Shown here: positions 61,501-64,000 of the stretch, piece after piece
Numbering within the stretch: the first letter of the stretch is position 1
Layout: each line of letters opens with the position of its first letter
Source of the DNA: Sporolactobacillus sp. THM7-4
GTDB taxonomy: Bacteria > Bacillota > Bacilli > Bacillales > Sporolactobacillaceae
NCBI RefSeq assembly: GCF_004153165.1
Contig: NZ_SEMD01000007.1
Span: 119,488 to 183,487, forward strand
DNA length: 64,000 nt
Direction of reading: 5' to 3'
The notes under the pieces: generated by a model
What the model was told of the DNA's origin: nothing
The model's input: the letters and a program-made list of their open reading frames with translations, nothing else
Database searches by the model: none
Program-made: the position numbers and the translations under genes

Positions 61501-62264
61501 GGGGAAGAACCATCAGATCTGGTTTTTCCACTGATCCTGATGTCGTCGATCACGCCGTGAAACGTCATTCCGGATTGAGGAGAGGAGAAAGCGACGAGGA
61601 TCCGGGTAATTTTTTTCCCTGCGGCGGCTTTTCCGATGTCCACAATTTTATGATTCCATTGGTCGACAAACAGCGTACCGGATTGACCCTGTGCGGATGG
61701 GGTCATCCGCACACCGTCATGATCAACGGCGCGCTTGATTTGGTGCAGATATGTACCATCAGAAAAAGCGAGATCAATCGATACATAATTTGAAACAACG
61801 CTTCCTTTTTTATTATCTTCGGAGAGCGGCGCGACATCGTATGAAAGCTGCATGTCCGGTGTGACCGGAAGATTGACCTTATAGATCTTATTATATGCGG
61901 ACCCGCCGTTTCTCCCGATGATCCTGCCGGAATAGGTCAATGCCCGGCTGCCGGTCCATCCGGCGTTTTTCTTGCCGGCGAGCAGATGATCCGGTCCTCT
62001 GCCAATAAAGGTGCGCATAGTTTTCTCAGGACCCGGGCCGCCGGTTGACCCGGTAATGCCCGAGGTCAGGACAGAGCCCTTTGCTGAAGTCTCTGCGGTA
62101 TTTTTCCATGTCAGTGCCGGATCGCCTTTTTCAAAAGAAGTAAAAAAGGAAGAGGTTTTCGCCTGGGCTCCGGCTTCCGATTGAAACGGGACAGGAACCC
62201 AAAGTATGGCCAGGTTGACACTCAGAACCCCGGCGATCATCTTCAGGATTAAGTTTGCTTTCAT
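58524..62264 (-). CDS. Secreted GH92-family glycoside hydrolase with C-terminal F5/8-type domain
   Basis: The protein has 1246 residues and begins with a signal peptide (LILKMIAGVLSVNLAILW, cleavage near SEAGAQA). Residues to about 250 form a beta-rich domain. The GH92 domain follows, with FNVPHDVQGLANLYGG and GYLGNDTGAMLSGWYIFSAAG, the calcium-site signature of these exo-alpha-mannosidases. A glutamate lies in LSLEDWNQSF. From about 1020 a galactose-binding/F5/8C-like module follows, then a helical FIVAR-like end. Start ATG 62264 has GGAAAGGTG upstream. It likely trims mannose-rich glycans outside the cell. Confidence 0.85.
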   Translation of the reverse strand: MKANLILKMIAGVLSVNLAILWVPVPFQSEAGAQAKTSSFFTSFEKGDPALTWKNTAETSAKGSVLTSGITGSTGGPGPEKTMRTFIGRGPDHLLAGKKNAGWTGSRALTYSGRIIGRNGGSAYNKIYKVNLPVTPDMQLSYDVAPLSEDNKKGSVVSNYVSIDLAFSDGTYLHQIKRAVDHDGVRMTPSAQGQSGTLFVDQWNHKIVDIGKAAAGKKITRILVAFSSPQSGMTFHGVIDDIRISGKTRSDGSSPVDQVNILRGTNSNEAFSRGGTIPAVAVPNGFAFWSPAIDSSSARQLYPYSDNNDPKNLPEIQSFSLSHAPNVQDNDRQAFQVMPSDFIGTPGANRLNRGLAFDRKNEMAKPYYYGVTFTNGIKAEMAPASHSAVFRFTFKGAMGSLIFDNLDNKGSLTLNPDARSLEGYSDVTNNLTGETNRLFIYAICDRPIVHSSPLSGQGRDEVTAFYQFDTSGKKTVTMRAAVSLISTKQAKKNLSLEIGGKKTFNQVKQKARQAWNKKLGKITVEGASDTRRSTLYSNLYRLFLYPNEAFENTGSARKPDDRFASLAEQLPADNTDTETGAAIRKGRPYVNSRFEYSAQTVWPAYSLLDPELTGRLINGFLQNDKYSGWLPRSDTGTYADLAFSDALIRGVPGINGRQLYQSVLKDASVNSLLNLEGRPQLDDYIFKGATNTDLNQSIDWTQANSINDFALGNLASFLLQNNNHQQNKAKFSYSDDSSYFLQRSQYYLNLFNRSAGAFTGKTANGHWAKSGKKFASGSWSGTQLSLEDWNQSFNVPHDVQGLANLYGGRHSLSRRLDQYFKADAVPLIAKQGKVREAAAGGLGMFTLDNPTSPFIPYMYDFTGTPWKTQQTVRNIMNRFYVGGDIGQGYLGNDTGAMLSGWYIFSAAGIYPLAGSGNYVIGAPYFKKMTIHLENGYNLVISAPNISDKNRYIQNVTFNGRHYAKTTIPNKLLSQGGNLTFRMGPEPSAWGTSTGDLPDSVTPLSTDGSTFYPEPLSDLTNDSSSQKQFELTTGSGTTGDALIDNQSATSAVFRSGRSSIEVKFSSKNQRVKMYTLTSRDGSGRASDPKSWTLYGSGNGKSWVELDRRSNESFAWHSMTRAFAISNPRAYRYYKLEITEKSGHNPLELAEYQLLGYSGIGEGFNQLHSQVVQEFETNHLTESQTASLAHMLTQAQSSYNDGNLSAAIYYMQTFVQQTYSIASDATGSLKARNRLLADAHAIVNLLSD

Positions 62265-62954
62265 GCGACGAGACACCTTTCCAATGTATTGAAGAACATC
62301 CTGAATGTTTGCTTTCGGCTGCTGAAGCCGGAATGCGAACGTTATCAGATGACATCATCTGACGGAGCTTGCCCGGCTGTTTTGCTTTGCATCGCTGTTA
62401 ATCGATCATCTGCCCGGACCAATGGCAACAGTTCCGCCAGATTGAAACCGGGCAAAAAATTTGCTGAACAGGCGAGGCTATTCAAAAAAATGTTCTTTTT
62501 AACCCATTATATCGAAATCGAACGAGCAGTGAAACAATGGGTCGCTTATTAGAGTTTTCGAAAGAAGTAAAGGTTATGAGTCACTGAACAGAAAATAGCA
62601 AAAAAATATGCGACAGAAATGCCGGCCGGCATCCCATCGCAAACGAGTAAATGATGGTTTCCTTAATCAAGATCGAACATCTTAACTTAAGGTTAACTGC
62701 AACAGAAGGTGTGTTAAAACTTACACTCTTATAATATGCAGTCAGTCGCAGGAGTTCAACATTCATGTCATAATATCTGACACATTTTTTTGCAATTGAA
62801 GTTTTCAGAAAGACTTTTTGCCTGAATTCTGACATGGAATCCGGGCCATCTATTGCGATGACCTGTTCCATTCAGGTGCCTTGTTCCTGCCTGATAAGAA
62901 CTACGCCTTTTATTTTCCACCATGTTGTCCGGGCACAGGCGGTGCGGGCTCGTG
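62265..62954. other. Intergenic region without convincing genes
   Basis: About 690 bp lie between the GH92 start and the ProC end, both on the minus strand. Frames up to 96 codons exist on both strands, but none has a good ribosome site or recognisable sequence. No clear terminator for proC was found. The region may carry the GH92 promoter. Confidence 0.45.
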
Positions 62955-63776
62955 TTACCTGGAAAACTGGACGCTAAGTTCGCCGGCTCGATGAACAGCC
63001 TTGCGGACACAGTCAATGACTGCTTCTTTAGTCTGGTGCCTGTTCAGCGCGTTAATTCCGGCTTCAGTTGTTCCCCCTGGAGTGGCTACTTCACGAAGCA
63101 GTTCACCGGCCGTTTTGTCTGACCGGTTCAGCAGATTGACGGCACCCATCAAGGTCTGGATGACAAGCCGGGCCGCATCTTCCCGCGGAATTCCCTCGCG
63201 CACGCCGGCCTCCTGCATCGCCTCAGCCAGATAATACAGGTAAGCCGGGCCGCTGCCCGCTAATCCGGCAATGACGTCGATAGCCGGTTCCTCGACCTCT
63301 GTGACCGTACCGACCGCTTCGAACAGCTTTCTTGCAACATCGATCTGTCTGCTGGTTGCGAACTGGCCGGGTGCAATTCCGGTTGCTGACAGACCAATCG
63401 ATGCGGAGGTATTGGGCATCACCCGTACAATCGGCAGGTTCAGCCCGACAGTCGAAACAATAAATGAAGACGGAACGCCGACCATCAGTGAGATAATCAA
63501 CTGATCAGTCGTTAAAAGATTTTTCAGACTTTCCAGTGCGTCCGTCGTGTCACCGGGCTTGAAAGCAAGAATAACAACTTCTGCGCCTTTCAGAACAAGC
63601 TGCTTATCCCTGGTAGTATGGACATGATAGTTCCTCTCCAGATTATTCAGCCGATCGATATTCGAATGATTGGTGACCCATACACGGTCTGCGGTAATCA
63701 AATTCTGGTTCAGAAAGCCCCTGATCAGCGATTCGGCAAGTGCACCGGCGCCAATAAAGGCAATTTTCTTTAACAT
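62955..63776 (-). CDS. proC: Pyrroline-5-carboxylate reductase
   Basis: This 273-residue NAD(P)H enzyme of the last proline biosynthesis step has the Rossmann start KKIAFIGAGALAESLIRGF and VRVMPNTSASIG. The C-terminal dimer/substrate domain is AGLAGSGPAYLYYLAEAM, and VATPGGTTEAGINAL is the family signature. ATG 63776 follows GGAGGAAT. TTGACA with AATAAT (17-bp spacer, about 63832-63860 on the minus strand) is a good promoter. The adjacent IS3-family element lies upstream of it. Confidence 0.94.
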   Translation of the reverse strand: MLKKIAFIGAGALAESLIRGFLNQNLITADRVWVTNHSNIDRLNNLERNYHVHTTRDKQLVLKGAEVVILAFKPGDTTDALESLKNLLTTDQLIISLMVGVPSSFIVSTVGLNLPIVRVMPNTSASIGLSATGIAPGQFATSRQIDVARKLFEAVGTVTEVEEPAIDVIAGLAGSGPAYLYYLAEAMQEAGVREGIPREDAARLVIQTLMGAVNLLNRSDKTAGELLREVATPGGTTEAGINALNRHQTKEAVIDCVRKAVHRAGELSVQFSR

Positions 63777-63878
63777 CGGCAAGATTCCTCCAATTGGATC
63801 AAACCCTTTTCTCAAATGCCAGCTTCTGAAATTATTGTAAAAATAATAAAAAATGTCAAGCCCATCCGGATCCTGATG

Positions 63879-63999
63879 TGAACCCCAAAAGTTAGACATA
63901 GTTTTAAGCTACTTGCTCGGTGTTTGAAATCCGATATTCAATCGGACTTTGACCGCCGAGTTTTTCTTTGATCCTAGACTCATTATAGTACTTAATCCA
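63879..63999 (-). mobile_element. IS3-family element, right end
   Basis: The terminal repeat TGAACCCCAAAAGTTAGACA lies at 63879-63898. The frame inward at 63904-63999 encodes the last 31 residues of an IS3 OrfB integrase, including IKYYNESRIKEKLGGQSPIE. The rest lies beyond the window. Confidence 0.85.
63904..63999 (-). CDS. IS3-family transposase OrfB, C-terminal fragment
   Basis: The minus-strand frame begins at the window edge and reads to TAA at 63904-63906. The KEKLGGQSPIEYR block is the conserved C terminus of IS150/IS3-type integrases, after the DDE domain. The fragment is only incomplete because the window ends. Confidence 0.85.
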   Translation of the reverse strand, partial: WIKYYNESRIKEKLGGQSPIEYRISNTEQVA

Positions 64000-64000
64000 C

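Noticed and set aside
1-64000. tRNA, rRNA, tmRNA or prophage
   Set aside because: No tRNA cloverleaf, rRNA stretch, tmRNA, integrase or phage structural gene cluster was recognised.

Overview
The window looks like chromosome of a spore-forming, fermentative, moderate-GC member of the Bacillota. My best guess is the Sporolactobacillus group within Bacillales. The guess rests on Bacillus-type Shine-Dalgarno sites, TTG/GTG starts with strong AG-rich ribosome sites, a YjcZ-type small spore protein, an ansR/ansA-like divergent pair, a maltose phosphorylase operon, an L-lactate permease and agmatine catabolism. No rRNA or tRNA gene was recognised. The left edge cuts an SRPBCC-type gene and the right edge cuts an IS3-family transposase.

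Layout. 1-5.4 kb: an ArsR-like regulator paired with the SRPBCC gene, then a complete arsenic operon (arsR, arsC, arsD, arsA, arsB) followed by a YnfA-like membrane protein. 5.4-11.4 kb: a truncated gene whose end resembles lethal-factor-like metalloproteases, an acyl-ACP/CoA synthetase, a C39-like peptidase, a 1.45-kb array of 21-bp repeats, and a HAD nucleotidase whose 3' end is duplicated in tandem. 11.4-23.3 kb: flavin reductase, a small Gly/Tyr-rich gene, a tnpB-less IS200/IS605 derivative, a PfoR-like transporter, amino acid permease, threonine aldolase, macrodomain protein, flavoprotein oxidoreductase, LD-carboxypeptidase, and a short-chain dehydrogenase fused to LEA-like 11-mer repeats. 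23.8-31.4 kb: hydroxyacid dehydrogenase, aminotransferase and GNAT run; ansR-like/asparaginase/YitT; aldo-keto reductase.

31.8-39.9 kb is a carbohydrate block: deoxyribose-phosphate aldolase, then a LacI-type regulator, maltose permease, maltose phosphorylase, aldose 1-epimerase and beta-phosphoglucomutase. Together these import maltose, split it with phosphate and deliver glucose 6-phosphate. Two palindromic operators sit on the permease and phosphorylase promoters. 40-51.6 kb: methyltransferase, L-lactate permease, YczE-like protein, zinc alcohol dehydrogenase, amino acid permease, a tnpB-only IS element beside a metallo-hydrolase, LysE-type exporter and VanW protein. 51.8-63.8 kb: 3D-domain protein, phosphoribosyltransferase, agmatine deiminase plus N-carbamoylputrescine amidase (agmatine to putrescine), YjcZ-like and CBO0543-like proteins, MurB, a large secreted GH92 glycosidase, and ProC.

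The most striking non-genic signal is a set of unrelated intergenic tandem-repeat families. Three share a 20-21-bp period in which a conserved half alternates with a variable half. They recur at several loci and are not explained by any gene.
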